From: Polynucleobacter paludilacus
Lineage (GTDB): Bacteria; Pseudomonadota; Gammaproteobacteria; Burkholderiales; Burkholderiaceae
Direction: 5' to 3'
NCBI RefSeq assembly: GCF_018687595.1
Contig: NZ_CP061298.1
Location: 372,001 to 436,000, forward strand
Length of the DNA: 64,000 nt
Position 1 is the stretch's first letter. Every line of letters begins with the position of its first letter. The translations under genes were made by a program, and so were the position numbers. The notes beneath the pieces are model-generated. The model saw only the letters and a list, made by a program, of their open reading frames with translations. It did not search any database and was not told the DNA's origin. This document shows positions 1 to 7,725 of the stretch, piece by piece.

Positions 1-1
1 G

Positions 2-52
2 GTGAAGTATTGCTCTGAGGCGTGTAAAAAGAAAAAGCCCAGCAATCGCTAG
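2..52 (+). CDS. C-terminal end of a DUF2256-like small protein (partial)
   Basis: The first bases of the window read in one frame as a short basic tail with a YCSEAC motif followed by four lysines and a stop at 50-52. This resembles the end of DUF2256 proteins, small zinc-ribbon-like proteins whose C-terminus carries a KYCSxxC motif and a run of basic residues. Only about 16 residues are inside the window, so the family call rests on the motif alone. The stop codon lies inside the hairpin that probably terminates ahpF from the other strand. Confidence 0.45.
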   Translation: MKYCSEACKKKKPSNR

Positions 53-56
53 GCTT
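34..56 (-). terminator. Intrinsic terminator downstream of ahpF
   Basis: AAGCC at 35-39 pairs with GGCTT at 52-56, extended inward by AGC/GCT. On the minus strand the hairpin is followed by a T-rich run (complement of 26-36), so it fits the end of the ahpC-ahpF transcript. It overlaps the stop codon of the converging partial gene. Confidence 0.7.
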
Positions 57-80
57 CTTCTAATGGCTACAGCCTCAGAT

Positions 81-1655
81 TTAGTGGACAGCTAACTCAG
101 GCTCTGGAACAGAAGAGCGAATCAGGTAATCAAATGCCCCTAAAGAAGCCTTGGCACCTTCACCCATCGAGATGATGATTTGTTTGTAAGGCACGGTAGT
201 GCAATCACCCGCAGCAAAGACGCCTGCCATTGAGGTCTCGCCCTTATCGCTAATCAATATCTCACCGCGTGGTGATAAATCAATCGTGCCTTTGAGCCAA
301 TCGGTATTGGGCAGCAAACCAATCTGAACAAAGATACCTTCCAGCTCAATCACATGTTCGCTCTCATTGGTGCGATCTTTATAGCGCAAGCCATTGATCT
401 TCTTGCCATCACCTAACGCTTCGGTGGTGAGTGCGCTAGTCAAGACTGTGACATTGGGCAAGCTATTAAGCTTATTTTGTAGTACGGCATCTGCACGCAA
501 TTTGCTATCAAACTCAATCAGGGTCACGTGGCTAACAATGCCTGCCAAGTCAATCGCAGCTTCTACGCCTGAGTTACCGCCGCCGATCACCGCGACACGC
601 TTGCCTTTGTATAAAGGACCATCGCAGTGAGGGCAGTAGGCCACACCTTTATTGCGATACTCATCTTCGCCCGGGACATTCATCGATCTCCAGCGCGCGC
701 CGGTACTAATGATCATGGATTTGCTTTTGAGGATCGCACCATTCTCAAGCTCGACTTCCAATCCTGCATCAGTCTTACGCAGCGCCTTTGCACGCTGTAA
801 GTTCATGATGTCGACATCATAGCTTTTGACGTTCTGCTCAAGAGCTTGCGTGAGCTTGGGCCCTTCGGTTTCTTTAACCGAGATGAGGTTCTCGATGCCG
901 AGGGTATCCATCAACTGGCCACCGAAGCGCTCAGCAATGATGCCCGTCCGAATACCCTTCCGTGCTGAATAGATTGCGGCAGCAGAGCCTGCAGGACCAC
1001 CGCCAACAATCAAGACATCAAATGCATCTTTAGCGCTCAACTTCTTCGCAACTTCCTTGGCATTGCCGGTATCCAGTTTGGCGACGATCTCTTCAACAGT
1101 CATACGACCCTGGCCATACACTTCACCATTGAGAGTTACGGTTGGAACAGCCATGATTTGGTATTGATCCACCAAGCCTTGATAAAGTGCACCGTCGATC
1201 ATTTCATGTTCGATATTTGGATTGAGCGCAGCCATCAAATTGAGGGCCTGCACTACGTCTGGGCAGTTGTGGCAAGACAGGGAGATAAAGGTCTGAAAGC
1301 GCATCTTCTCTGATAAACCGCGGATGCTATTTAATACCTCTTCTTCCACTTTAGGTGGATAGCCGCTTGCTTGCAGGATGGCCAAGATGAAAGAAGTCAT
1401 CTCATGGCCCATGGGCAAGCCGGCAAAGGTAATGCGTGCCGCATCTCCTGCCTTCGCTACGGTAAAGCTGGGCTTGTGCTCAGCATTGCCATCAGTATTG
1501 ACAGTAATTTTTTCTGACTGCTGCGCAACTTCATTTAAGAGCTCGATCATTTCAGCAGATTTAGGATCGTCATTCAGGCTCGCTGTCAAAACGATGGGAT
1601 CGACGATTCTCTCGAAATAGGTCTTTAACTGGGCTTGAATATTGCTATCTAACAT
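81..1655 (-). CDS. ahpF: Alkyl hydroperoxide reductase subunit F
   Basis: Cytoplasmic FAD/NADH disulfide reductase that re-reduces AhpC. At 524 residues it has the family's full length. The N-terminal thioredoxin-fold domains carry a CHNC motif (Cys128/Cys131), which passes electrons to AhpC. The C-terminal thioredoxin-reductase-like part carries an FAD-binding GGGPAGS motif near residue 218, a redox-active CPHC motif near residue 345 and a second GGGNSG dinucleotide site. It lies downstream of ahpC on the same strand with a 127-base spacer holding strong hairpins, so the two genes are probably co-transcribed with adjustable ratio. The start ATG at 1655 is preceded by AAGGAAAG. All redox cysteines are present. 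Confidence 0.97.
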   Translation of the reverse strand: MLDSNIQAQLKTYFERIVDPIVLTASLNDDPKSAEMIELLNEVAQQSEKITVNTDGNAEHKPSFTVAKAGDAARITFAGLPMGHEMTSFILAILQASGYPPKVEEEVLNSIRGLSEKMRFQTFISLSCHNCPDVVQALNLMAALNPNIEHEMIDGALYQGLVDQYQIMAVPTVTLNGEVYGQGRMTVEEIVAKLDTGNAKEVAKKLSAKDAFDVLIVGGGPAGSAAAIYSARKGIRTGIIAERFGGQLMDTLGIENLISVKETEGPKLTQALEQNVKSYDVDIMNLQRAKALRKTDAGLEVELENGAILKSKSMIISTGARWRSMNVPGEDEYRNKGVAYCPHCDGPLYKGKRVAVIGGGNSGVEAAIDLAGIVSHVTLIEFDSKLRADAVLQNKLNSLPNVTVLTSALTTEALGDGKKINGLRYKDRTNESEHVIELEGIFVQIGLLPNTDWLKGTIDLSPRGEILISDKGETSMAGVFAAGDCTTVPYKQIIISMGEGAKASLGAFDYLIRSSVPEPELAVH

Positions 1656-1684
1656 GGTGCTTTCCTTACGGTATTGGTGCTGGT

Positions 1685-1739
1685 GAGTCTATTGGAGAGG
1701 ACTTTTGATCCTCTCCAATAGACTCTCCGAAGAGAGTCT
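1685..1739 (-). promoter_or_regulatory. Two mutually exclusive hairpins in the ahpC-ahpF spacer
   Basis: On the ahpC transcript strand the first hairpin has 8-bp arms (1720-1727 with 1732-1739) closed by a UUCG tetraloop. The second has perfect 17-bp arms (1685-1701 with 1709-1725) and a 7-base loop. Bases 1720-1725 are used by both, so both cannot form completely. There is no T-run after either, so a plain intrinsic terminator is unlikely. RNA processing, 3'-end protection of ahpC, or attenuation of ahpF are the likely roles (inference). Confidence 0.7.
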
Positions 1740-1782
1740 GACTGGGTAATACAAAGAACAACTAACTACAACACACTAAAAC

Positions 1783-2346
1783 TTAGATCTTGCCTACGAG
1801 ATCCAAAGATGGTGTCAAGGTTGCTGCGCCTTCTTTCCACTTCGCTGGGCAAACTTCGCCTGGGTGAGCAGCGGTGTACTGAGCAGCTTTCAGCTTACGT
1901 ACTGTCTCGGAAACATCACGAGCGATTTCGTTAGAGTGAATTTCTGCAGTCTTGATGATGCCTTCTGGATTGATAATGAAGGTGCCACGCAATGCCAGAC
2001 CCGCTTCAGGAATGTGCACGCCAAATGCATTGGTCAAAGTATGGGTTGGATCGCCAACTAATGGGAACTTCGCTTTACCTACTGCAGGTGAAGTTTCGTG
2101 CCACACTTTGTGTGAGAAATGCGTATCAGTAGTAATGATATAAACTTCGGCACCCATTTTTTGGAATTCAGCATAGCTATCAGCAGCATCTTCAATTTCA
2201 GTAGGGCAGTTGAAAGTAAAAGCAGCTGGCATAAAAATGAATACAGACCACTTGCCTTTGATGCTCTCGTCAGAAACGGTAACGAACTTACCGTTGTGGA
2301 AAGCTTCAGTCTTAAATGGCTGAACTTGGGTATTAATAATGGACAT
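1783..2346 (-). CDS. ahpC: Peroxiredoxin AhpC (alkyl hydroperoxide reductase subunit C)
   Basis: Typical 2-Cys peroxiredoxin of 187 residues that reduces H2O2, organic peroxides and peroxynitrite in the cytoplasm. The peroxidatic Cys47 sits in FNCPTE, and the resolving Cys165 in the C-terminal EVCPAKW, the standard AhpC arrangement. A longer frame runs to 2418, but the ATG at 2344-2346 gives the conserved N-terminus and has GAAAGGAAC just upstream, so that start is used. It is first in the ahpC-ahpF unit. An OxyR-type motif lies about 110 bases upstream. Confidence 0.96.
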   Translation of the reverse strand: MSIINTQVQPFKTEAFHNGKFVTVSDESIKGKWSVFIFMPAAFTFNCPTEIEDAADSYAEFQKMGAEVYIITTDTHFSHKVWHETSPAVGKAKFPLVGDPTHTLTNAFGVHIPEAGLALRGTFIINPEGIIKTAEIHSNEIARDVSETVRKLKAAQYTAAHPGEVCPAKWKEGAATLTPSLDLVGKI

Positions 2347-2456
2347 AGAGTTCCTTTCAGGGTTTACAAATGAGTTACAACGGGATCCATTCTGCGGGAA
2401 GGGTGCCATGCCGTCCAATGAATAATATTTATGGAAGCTATCAGTTATTTATATTG

Positions 2457-2471
2457 ATAGCTAAAAACTAT
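2457..2471. promoter_or_regulatory. Probable OxyR binding half-site upstream of ahpC
   Basis: The 15 bases read ATAG-N7-CTAT and match the OxyR dimer consensus ATAGntnnnanCTAT at every fixed position. The second half expected 7 bases away is poor. An 8-bp inverted repeat (AGCTATCA at 2437-2444, TGATAGCT at 2455-2462) overlaps its left side. The position 110-125 bases upstream of the ahpC start suits an activator of a peroxide-response gene. The regulator gene is not in the window. Confidence 0.6.
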
Positions 2472-2504
2472 AATTATGACAGCATTGTCACAGCCAAAAT
2501 TGAT

Positions 2505-2530
2505 AAGCCCCTGAAAATAAGGGGCTTTTT
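2505..2530. terminator. Hairpin terminator downstream of dps
   Basis: AAGCCCC at 2505-2511 pairs with GGGGCTT at 2521-2527 around a short A-rich loop. The T-run is stronger on the plus strand, but A-rich flanks on both sides allow bidirectional use. It separates dps from the ahpC promoter region. Confidence 0.65.
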
Positions 2531-2540
2531 AGTAGATGAA

Positions 2541-3017
2541 TTAGTCTTGCAACAGGCTTCTGAGCATCCAAGCGGTCTTCTCATGGATGTTTTGACGCTG
2601 GGTTAGTAGGTCGGCGGTGGGTTGATCGCCGGCTTTTTCCACCAAGGGGAAGAGCTTGCGAGCGGTTTTAGACGTCGCTTCCTGGGCTTTAACCAAAAGT
2701 TTGACCATTTCCATAGCCTTGGGTACGCCCGATACCTCATCAATTGAAGTGAGTTTGCTGTATTCCTGATAGGTAGCTGGAGCGGGTTCACCCAATGCCC
2801 GAATACGCTCAGCGATGAGATCTAATGCGGCCCACTGCTCGGTGTATTGGGTCATGAACATCAAATGCAAGGTATTGAACATGGGGCCTGTCACATTCCA
2901 GTGAAAGTTGTGTGTCATGAGGTAGAGGGTGTAGCTATCAGCTAAAAGTTTTGATAGACCCTCTGCGATTGCTTTGCGATCTTTCTCATCAATACCAATA
3001 TCAATTTTTGTGCTCAT
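2541..3017 (-). CDS. dps: Dps family DNA-binding ferritin-like protein
   Basis: Miniferritin that oxidises and stores iron and protects DNA during peroxide stress. From the chosen ATG it has 158 residues. The ferroxidase ligands are visible with the spacing of E. coli Dps: His39, His51, Asp66, Glu70. The position matching E. coli Asp67 is a methionine (residue 55). ATG at 3015-3017 is preferred over the upstream in-frame ATG because GGAG lies 6 bases before it. No lysine-rich N-terminal tail is present, so direct DNA binding is uncertain. It stands next to ahpC, fitting a shared peroxide response. The gene is followed by a hairpin terminator. Confidence 0.92.
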   Translation of the reverse strand: MSTKIDIGIDEKDRKAIAEGLSKLLADSYTLYLMTHNFHWNVTGPMFNTLHLMFMTQYTEQWAALDLIAERIRALGEPAPATYQEYSKLTSIDEVSGVPKAMEMVKLLVKAQEATSKTARKLFPLVEKAGDQPTADLLTQRQNIHEKTAWMLRSLLQD

Positions 3018-3212
3018 GACATGCTCCATGTGTTTAGGATGAAATTCATTATGGATCGCTTTATCTGTGAAGAGTATTTTTAAAGTGAATAAATATAAAA
3101 CTTATTTATAACAAAGGGTGTTAATCTGAAGTGAATCACTACTCCGTGCCCTCTATTGGGGTTGAGGCTATCCACAGATTGGCTCATTCATTTCATTACA
3201 CAAGGGCAAATC

Positions 3213-3401
3213 ATGGCAGCTGGACAAAATCAAAGAAACAGAAAAAACGACCCTATGCTTACGAAGACTGGGAAAACACGTCTTTACCCGCTTAATTTGA
3301 CACAATTAAAAACCCTACTGGAAAAGAGCACTAAGCCAAAAGAAAAGGGCATGATTCTGCGAGCTATTGCATTACGCGAAGTGGCGATTAAAATTGCTTA
3401 A
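3213..3401 (+). CDS. Small basic hypothetical protein
   Basis: A 62-residue basic protein, rich in Lys and Arg in its first half, followed by an amphipathic leucine-containing stretch (LTQLKTLLEKS) and a C-terminal hydrophobic helix. I do not recognise the family. The frame can extend to 3156, but the upstream residues look random and the ATG at 3213 follows an AAGGGC stretch. It is 24 bases upstream of the next gene on the same strand and may share its transcript. Reality as a gene is likely but not certain. Confidence 0.5.
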   Translation: MAAGQNQRNRKNDPMLTKTGKTRLYPLNLTQLKTLLEKSTKPKEKGMILRAIALREVAIKIA

Positions 3402-3425
3402 TAGTCCAAAACTAAAGGGGTAAGC

Positions 3426-3809
3426 ATGTCAGCAAATCACGTTGTTATCTGGGTGGATCACAGAGAAGCCCATGTGCTGTATTTTGATGCTAGCTTGAAT
3501 CAGATGATTAAAGCTGACAGCACTCATCCCCATCTGCATCACAAGGCCAATGAAATCGGGAGCGGTAATGCGCCCGATGAGCATGCTTTCTTTCATAAAG
3601 TGATTAGTGCTGTGAAAGATGTGCATGAGATCCTGATTGTTGGTCCAGGGTCAGCCAAGAATGAATTACAGAAACATGCCGTAGCGCACGATTCTGCAAT
3701 TGCCAAGAAAATTGTCGGTGTTGAAACGGTGGATCATCCCACTGATGGTCAAGTATTAAATTTTGCTAAGAAATATTTTCAAAAGATTGATCAATTAAGA
3801 GGTATCTAG
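3426..3809 (+). CDS. eRF1/Pelota-domain-like protein ('translational machinery protein' type)
   Basis: A 127-residue soluble protein starting ANHVVIWVDHREAHV, followed by an acidic and histidine-rich middle and an ILIVGPGSAKNEL segment near residue 75. This pattern resembles small proteobacterial proteins annotated as translational machinery proteins, which have the Rossmann-like fold of an eRF1/Pelota domain and an unknown role. A strong AAAGGGG ribosome binding site precedes the ATG. The family call is from memory of the motif, so function is not established; ribosome-linked or stress roles are guesses. Confidence 0.6.
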   Translation: MSANHVVIWVDHREAHVLYFDASLNQMIKADSTHPHLHHKANEIGSGNAPDEHAFFHKVISAVKDVHEILIVGPGSAKNELQKHAVAHDSAIAKKIVGVETVDHPTDGQVLNFAKKYFQKIDQLRGI

Positions 3810-3842
3810 TCGTCGTTAATTCATTGCTTGATTTAATACACC

Positions 3843-4082
3843 ATGAAACCATTTTTTGCCAAGCTATTTGATATTTTCACCATCATTGCCACGCTCTCTT
3901 TTGTTGCGGGCGTCATCTTATTTGCAGTTGATAGCAATAACCGAAATGGCAGCGGTAATCAATCTACCTTCTTTATATCTGAAGTGCTTTGGTTTGCTGC
4001 CATCATTGCCTTGAACTATGTAGCCTTAGGGAAGGCCACTTTGTGGAATGGCAAGCGACACCAGAATCAGGATCCAAAATAA
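3843..4082 (+). CDS. Small two-helix membrane protein
   Basis: A 79-residue protein with two predicted membrane helices, about residues 10-28 and 48-64, separated by a polar Asn/Ser-rich loop. The C-terminal tail is basic. I do not recognise a named family. It begins 33 bases after the previous gene on the same strand and ends at a perfect hairpin terminator, so it is probably the last gene of this small unit. Confidence 0.6.
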   Translation: MKPFFAKLFDIFTIIATLSFVAGVILFAVDSNNRNGSGNQSTFFISEVLWFAAIIALNYVALGKATLWNGKRHQNQDPK

Positions 4083-4104
4083 TAGCCACCCGAGGGTGGC
4101 TATT
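4081..4104. terminator. Bidirectional hairpin terminator
   Basis: A perfect 10-bp stem (4081-4090 with 4095-4104) with a CGAG loop. Its AT-rich outer stem gives A/T tracts in both directions. It lies between two convergent genes and can serve both. Confidence 0.8.
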
Positions 4105-4122
4105 TGCTGAATCAGCACTACT

Positions 4123-4758
4123 TTACTTAATCCAGCGGATAAAGTGATCCTTAGCGCGACGAACCTTCTTGAGATTGACTAACCAATCTTCATCGGCCTT
4201 ACGATAACCTAGGGTTAGCATCACAACACTGCGTAAGCCTTGGGATTTCAGATCCAAAATTTCATCTAGGGCTTTAGGATCGAAGCCTTCCATTGGTGTG
4301 CTGTCGACCGCTTCATAAGCTGCTGCAATGAGGGCGGTGCCCAGACCAATATAGGCTTGCTTAGCAGTATGTGTGAAATTGACTTCAGGATCTCGTGCTG
4401 GGTAATTCTTCAAGAGCATCTGGCGATAAGCAGTACCAGATTCTGTTTTCAGGTTGCGAATCTCTTCAGTCATATCAAATGCCTGATTGATGCGATCTGC
4501 TGTGTAGTTATCCCATGCGGCAAAGACTAATAAATGGGAGCAATCGGTAATCTGTGCTTGATCATTGGCAATAGCCCTGATCTCGGTGCGAATCTCGGGG
4601 TTGGTGATCACTAATACTTCATAGGGCTGAAGTCCGCTTGAGCTAGCCGTTAGGCGGATAGCTTCCAGGATTTGGTTCAGCTTATCTTCTGGAACCACTT
4701 TGCTAGGATCCATCTTTTTAGTGGCATAGCGCCACTGTAATTTCTCAATTAGACTCAT
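4123..4758 (-). CDS. NAD(P)H-dependent oxidoreductase, nitroreductase family (NfsB-like)
   Basis: A 211-residue FMN flavoprotein of the nitroreductase fold. The N-terminal LQWRYATKKMDPSK and the LTASSSGLQPYEVLVI segment (near residues 36-50) are characteristic FMN-contact regions of the NfsB/YfkO-type group, and the C-terminal half has the GLGTALIAAAYEAVDSTPMEGF pattern of the dimer interface. Such enzymes reduce nitroaromatics and quinones with NAD(P)H in the cytoplasm. The physiological substrate cannot be read from sequence. It is a single gene, convergent with the small membrane protein gene. Confidence 0.85.
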   Translation of the reverse strand: MSLIEKLQWRYATKKMDPSKVVPEDKLNQILEAIRLTASSSGLQPYEVLVITNPEIRTEIRAIANDQAQITDCSHLLVFAAWDNYTADRINQAFDMTEEIRNLKTESGTAYRQMLLKNYPARDPEVNFTHTAKQAYIGLGTALIAAAYEAVDSTPMEGFDPKALDEILDLKSQGLRSVVMLTLGYRKADEDWLVNLKKVRRAKDHFIRWIK

Positions 4759-4995
4759 TTTTCCTTGGGGGTTTAGTTAATGAAGGGATGCAATTAGTGT
4801 AGGGCATATTAAAGTAAATTCAAGCTTTAATCTGATGCCAAAAGAAGGACCACCTGAGAGTGGCTTTGTATTGCAAATGGGTTCGACAAGATAGTTTTAA
4901 TCTCTAGTTTCTTGGGCAGACCCCTTAAATTTTCTGACTAGTTATGGTTTCAGATAAGATCGAGAAACTAAATTACCTATGATGTGAGGCCTAAT

Positions 4996-5778
4996 ATGCC
5001 CAGTGTTATCTATCGATTCTCAAACCTTGCAATCATGTTGTTTTTTATAGTCATGATTATGATTGCGATGGATGGCTTTCCTAAGCTACTTCAACTACTT
5101 CCTTTTTTAGCACCCGGAGACGAGAGTACAAAATCAGGCTTATCTTTATTTGGGCCGATAGCCTCGAGTCTCGGTTTACTCATTGGTTTTTTGCTAAACC
5201 AAGCTCAGACCAATTTTCGTGAAGTTGAAGGCATTGTCTCTACCGAATCCGCAAGAATTAATAATCTCGACAGACTCCTGTTGCGATTTGGCAGCGACAA
5301 GGCTTTAGAAGTACGTGCGCAATTAAGGGCATACATTGAGTCAGTTATTCAGGTTGAATGGCCAAAACTCTCTGAAGAGCAGGGCAGTAAAGAGACCCAT
5401 ATGCTTTGGCGCTCCATATCTCAAAATGTTTTCAAACTGGATCCATCAACGCAAAGACAAGTTGCACTTTACGCAGACATTATTAAAAAGTCTGAGGAAG
5501 TAGCAGAAAGTAGAGAGACACGAATCGATCGATCTGAAAAACATCTGCCGCCACTATTTTGGGTGGTAATTTTTCTCTGTTTGGGGGCGCTGGTTTGTCT
5601 TAATGCACTTTTCCCACGCACTGATCATTATATTTTTGGACTGACTATTCTCTCGATCGCCTACGGTGGATTAATTTCCTTGCTTGTGATTACCGATAAG
5701 CCCTTTAAGGGGCAGAATGCCATTGCACCAGTGGCCTTAAGCAAGGTTTTAGCCTCGATCAAGACCAGGGTTGAGTAA
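4996..5778 (+). CDS. DUF4239-type (bestrophin-like) membrane protein
   Basis: A 260-residue integral membrane protein with an N-terminal helix (about residues 8-27), a second helix near 47-65, a long soluble central segment rich in charged helices, and two C-terminal helices (about 188-206 and 212-232). The layout and the NQAQTNFREVEG motif after the second helix fit the DUF4239 (bestrophin-like) family. Function is unknown. A GTG at 4984 would add four residues, but GAGG at 4986-4989 is well placed for the ATG at 4996. No neighbour suggests a pathway. Confidence 0.7.
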   Translation: MPSVIYRFSNLAIMLFFIVMIMIAMDGFPKLLQLLPFLAPGDESTKSGLSLFGPIASSLGLLIGFLLNQAQTNFREVEGIVSTESARINNLDRLLLRFGSDKALEVRAQLRAYIESVIQVEWPKLSEEQGSKETHMLWRSISQNVFKLDPSTQRQVALYADIIKKSEEVAESRETRIDRSEKHLPPLFWVVIFLCLGALVCLNALFPRTDHYIFGLTILSIAYGGLISLLVITDKPFKGQNAIAPVALSKVLASIKTRVE

Positions 5779-5849
5779 GTGAATGTTTGCGCTTTAGCAG
5801 ACCTAGCTCCACTTTCGTTTTAACTCGACGCCTTTCCGCTCAGCATTGA

Positions 5850-5912
5850 CTGGCTAGCCTAGGGCTTGCTTTTGAAATCAAAGTGCATGATGAGTTGATT
5901 GGGCGGCAATCT
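5850..5912 (+). pseudogene. Decayed fragment of an outer-membrane protein gene
   Basis: A run of 25 bases at about 5870-5894 is identical to the start of the mature part of the gene at 11479-12234, and 31 of 32 bases match over 5870-5901. In frame it encodes FEIKVHDELI preceded by a hydrophobic LASLGLA that mirrors the signal-peptide end of that gene. It is bounded by stop codons on both sides. The rest of the gene is missing. This is best explained as a relic of a duplicated or relocated copy. Confidence 0.7.
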
Positions 5913-6032
5913 TGACATCAATTTGTCATTGAACCTAAATATGTGCCGCCTACGAAGGGTTTGTCCTTATGGGGCATTCACAAAAAATAGTTATCCTAGT
6001 GAGAGTCATTCATCGGAGTGGAGGAGGCATCT

Positions 6033-7253
6033 ATGAATTCAGAAAACTTTAGCAATCGACGTAAAGTGATTACAGCGGCACTAGCAGGCGGAGCCGGGTC
6101 TTTATTGCCATCTTGGGCTTGGGGGGCGGAGAGAACGAATTTGCCGATCGCCTATGGTGAGCGGGAGTTGATGGCATTTCCTGAAAAGAAACCCATGATT
6201 GTGCTGACTTCTCGCCCTCCTCAGTTAGAGACTCCATTTCAGTATTACGACAATCATGTGATTACGCCCAATGATGAATTCTTTGTGCGCTATCACATGG
6301 CTGGTATTCCAACCTCGATTGACCCTGCAACATATAAATTAAGTATCAGTGGCAATGTTGAGAAGCCCTTAGAGATCTCTCTGGAAAGTCTCAAGAAGAA
6401 TTTCCCCTCACAAAGAATCGTAGCAGTAAATCAGTGCTCTGGTAATAGTCGCGGTTTATTTGAGCCTAGAGTCAATGGAGGTCAGTTAGGCAATGGTGCG
6501 ATGGGTAATGCTGCATGGGTTGGCGTTTCCTTAAAAGATATCCTCAAAGCTGCCAATCCTGGTCGAGGTGCTAAGCAGGTGACATTTAATGGCTTAGACC
6601 AACCAGTTTTGCCAAGCGATTCAGATTTTGTCAAAGGTCTTGATATTGATCACGCCATGGATGGCAATGTGATGGTTGCCTATCAAATGAATGGCACAGA
6701 TATTCCATTCTTAAATGGCTATCCAATCAAGTTAATTGTCCCTGGCTACTATGGCACTTATTGGGTAAAGCATCTTAGTGAAATCAAAGTGGTTGATGAT
6801 GTCTATAACGGTTACTGGATGAACCCAGCGTATCGGATTCCGGATAATGATTGCAATTGTGTTGAGCCTGGTACGGCCCCTTCGAAAACCATTCCCATTA
6901 ATCAATTCACAATCCGTTCTTTCATAACCAACTTTACTGATAGCAGCATTGTCACAGTAGGCAAGCCTATTCAAGCTAGAGGCATTGCTTTTGATGCGGG
7001 CTATGGCATTAAGAAAGTATTGTTCTCGCAGGACAATGGTCAAAGCTGGACCGAGGCCAGATTGGGTCAAGATCTGGGGCGCTTCTCTTTCAGGGAATGG
7101 CGCACTGAATTTACGCCCAAACAAAAGGGCACCCTGAATCTCAGGGTGAGGGCATTTAACCATGCTGGACAAATCCAACCGATGACTGCTTCGTGGATGC
7201 CTGCTGGATATATGCGAAATGTAGTTGAGACTGTCAAAGTCACAGCCGTTTAA
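6033..7253 (+). CDS. sorA: Periplasmic molybdenum sulfite dehydrogenase, catalytic subunit (SorA-like)
   Basis: Molybdopterin oxidoreductase of the sulfite oxidase family, 406 residues. A twin-arginine signal (NRRKVITAALAGG) and a hydrophobic stretch ending in AWG indicate folded Tat export. The molybdenum-ligating Cys135 lies in NQCSGNSRG. A Mo-cofactor domain spans about 70-260, followed by a C-terminal Mo-co dimerisation domain (about 285-400). The ATG at 6033 has GGAGGAGG 7 bases upstream and is preferred to the GTG at 6018. The cytochrome gene starts 10 bases downstream, as in SorAB sulfite:cytochrome c oxidoreductase. Sulfite to sulfate is the likely reaction; another sulfur or organic substrate cannot be excluded. 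Confidence 0.88.
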   Translation: MNSENFSNRRKVITAALAGGAGSLLPSWAWGAERTNLPIAYGERELMAFPEKKPMIVLTSRPPQLETPFQYYDNHVITPNDEFFVRYHMAGIPTSIDPATYKLSISGNVEKPLEISLESLKKNFPSQRIVAVNQCSGNSRGLFEPRVNGGQLGNGAMGNAAWVGVSLKDILKAANPGRGAKQVTFNGLDQPVLPSDSDFVKGLDIDHAMDGNVMVAYQMNGTDIPFLNGYPIKLIVPGYYGTYWVKHLSEIKVVDDVYNGYWMNPAYRIPDNDCNCVEPGTAPSKTIPINQFTIRSFITNFTDSSIVTVGKPIQARGIAFDAGYGIKKVLFSQDNGQSWTEARLGQDLGRFSFREWRTEFTPKQKGTLNLRVRAFNHAGQIQPMTASWMPAGYMRNVVETVKVTAV

Positions 7254-7263
7254 GGAGAAATAG

Positions 7264-7575
7264 ATGAAAAAAATGATTCTGCTTCTCTCCCTCTTCGTAA
7301 TCACATCAATGGCTCAGGCTAAAACGATTGAACTGCCATCCGATACGGTTTTATGGAGACCATCTGATTTGCCTGGCTATGAGTTAACTTTGCAGAAATG
7401 CTCAACCTGTCATTCGGCTCACTATGCAGAGTACCAGCCACCCAACACAGGGCCGGGATATTGGAATGCTCAGGTCTTAAGAATGAAAAATGTGTTTAAG
7501 GCGCCCATTACTGATGAGGAAGTGCCTGTCATTGTGGACTATCTTAATAAGACTTATGGTGCCAATAGGAAGTAA
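7264..7575 (+). CDS. sorB: Monohaem c-type cytochrome (SorB-like partner)
   Basis: A 103-residue protein with an N-terminal signal peptide (cleavage after AQA, about residue 19) and one haem-binding CSTCH motif (Cys46, Cys49, His50). A Met in RMKNVF (near residue 78) is the likely distal ligand. The size fits the small SorB electron acceptor of sulfite dehydrogenase. AAGGAGAAA immediately upstream gives a strong ribosome binding site, and the 10-base spacing from sorA suggests one transcript ending at the terminator at 7619. Confidence 0.87.
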   Translation: MKKMILLLSLFVITSMAQAKTIELPSDTVLWRPSDLPGYELTLQKCSTCHSAHYAEYQPPNTGPGYWNAQVLRMKNVFKAPITDEEVPVIVDYLNKTYGANRK

Positions 7576-7618
7576 AACATTGGCCAATCGAAGTGGAAGG
7601 CTTACCTAGTCTAAGATT

Positions 7619-7647
7619 GTAAAAAAACCACCCTCGGGTGGTTTTTT
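7619..7647. terminator. Intrinsic terminator after sorAB
   Basis: AAAAAACCACC and GGTGGTTTTTT pair around a CTCG loop, followed by TTTTTTATT on the plus strand. Symmetry allows use from the other strand too. Confidence 0.85.
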
Positions 7648-7725
7648 ATTGCTTTCTTTCTTGATGGTCTTTGAGGTGGATGGCCCTCAGCAAAATTGAG
7701 AGAATAGATTCATAATTTAGAGATT

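Noticed and set aside
394..630. Plus-strand open frames across ahpF (also 1378-1620)
   Set aside because: They are antisense to a clear AhpF coding sequence, with no ribosome binding site and no recognisable protein pattern.
1685..1725. 17-bp hairpin as an intrinsic terminator of ahpC
   Set aside because: No T-run follows the stem on the transcript strand.
2347..2418. N-terminal extension of AhpC
   Set aside because: The extra 24 residues do not fit the family, and a good ribosome binding site precedes the ATG at 2346.
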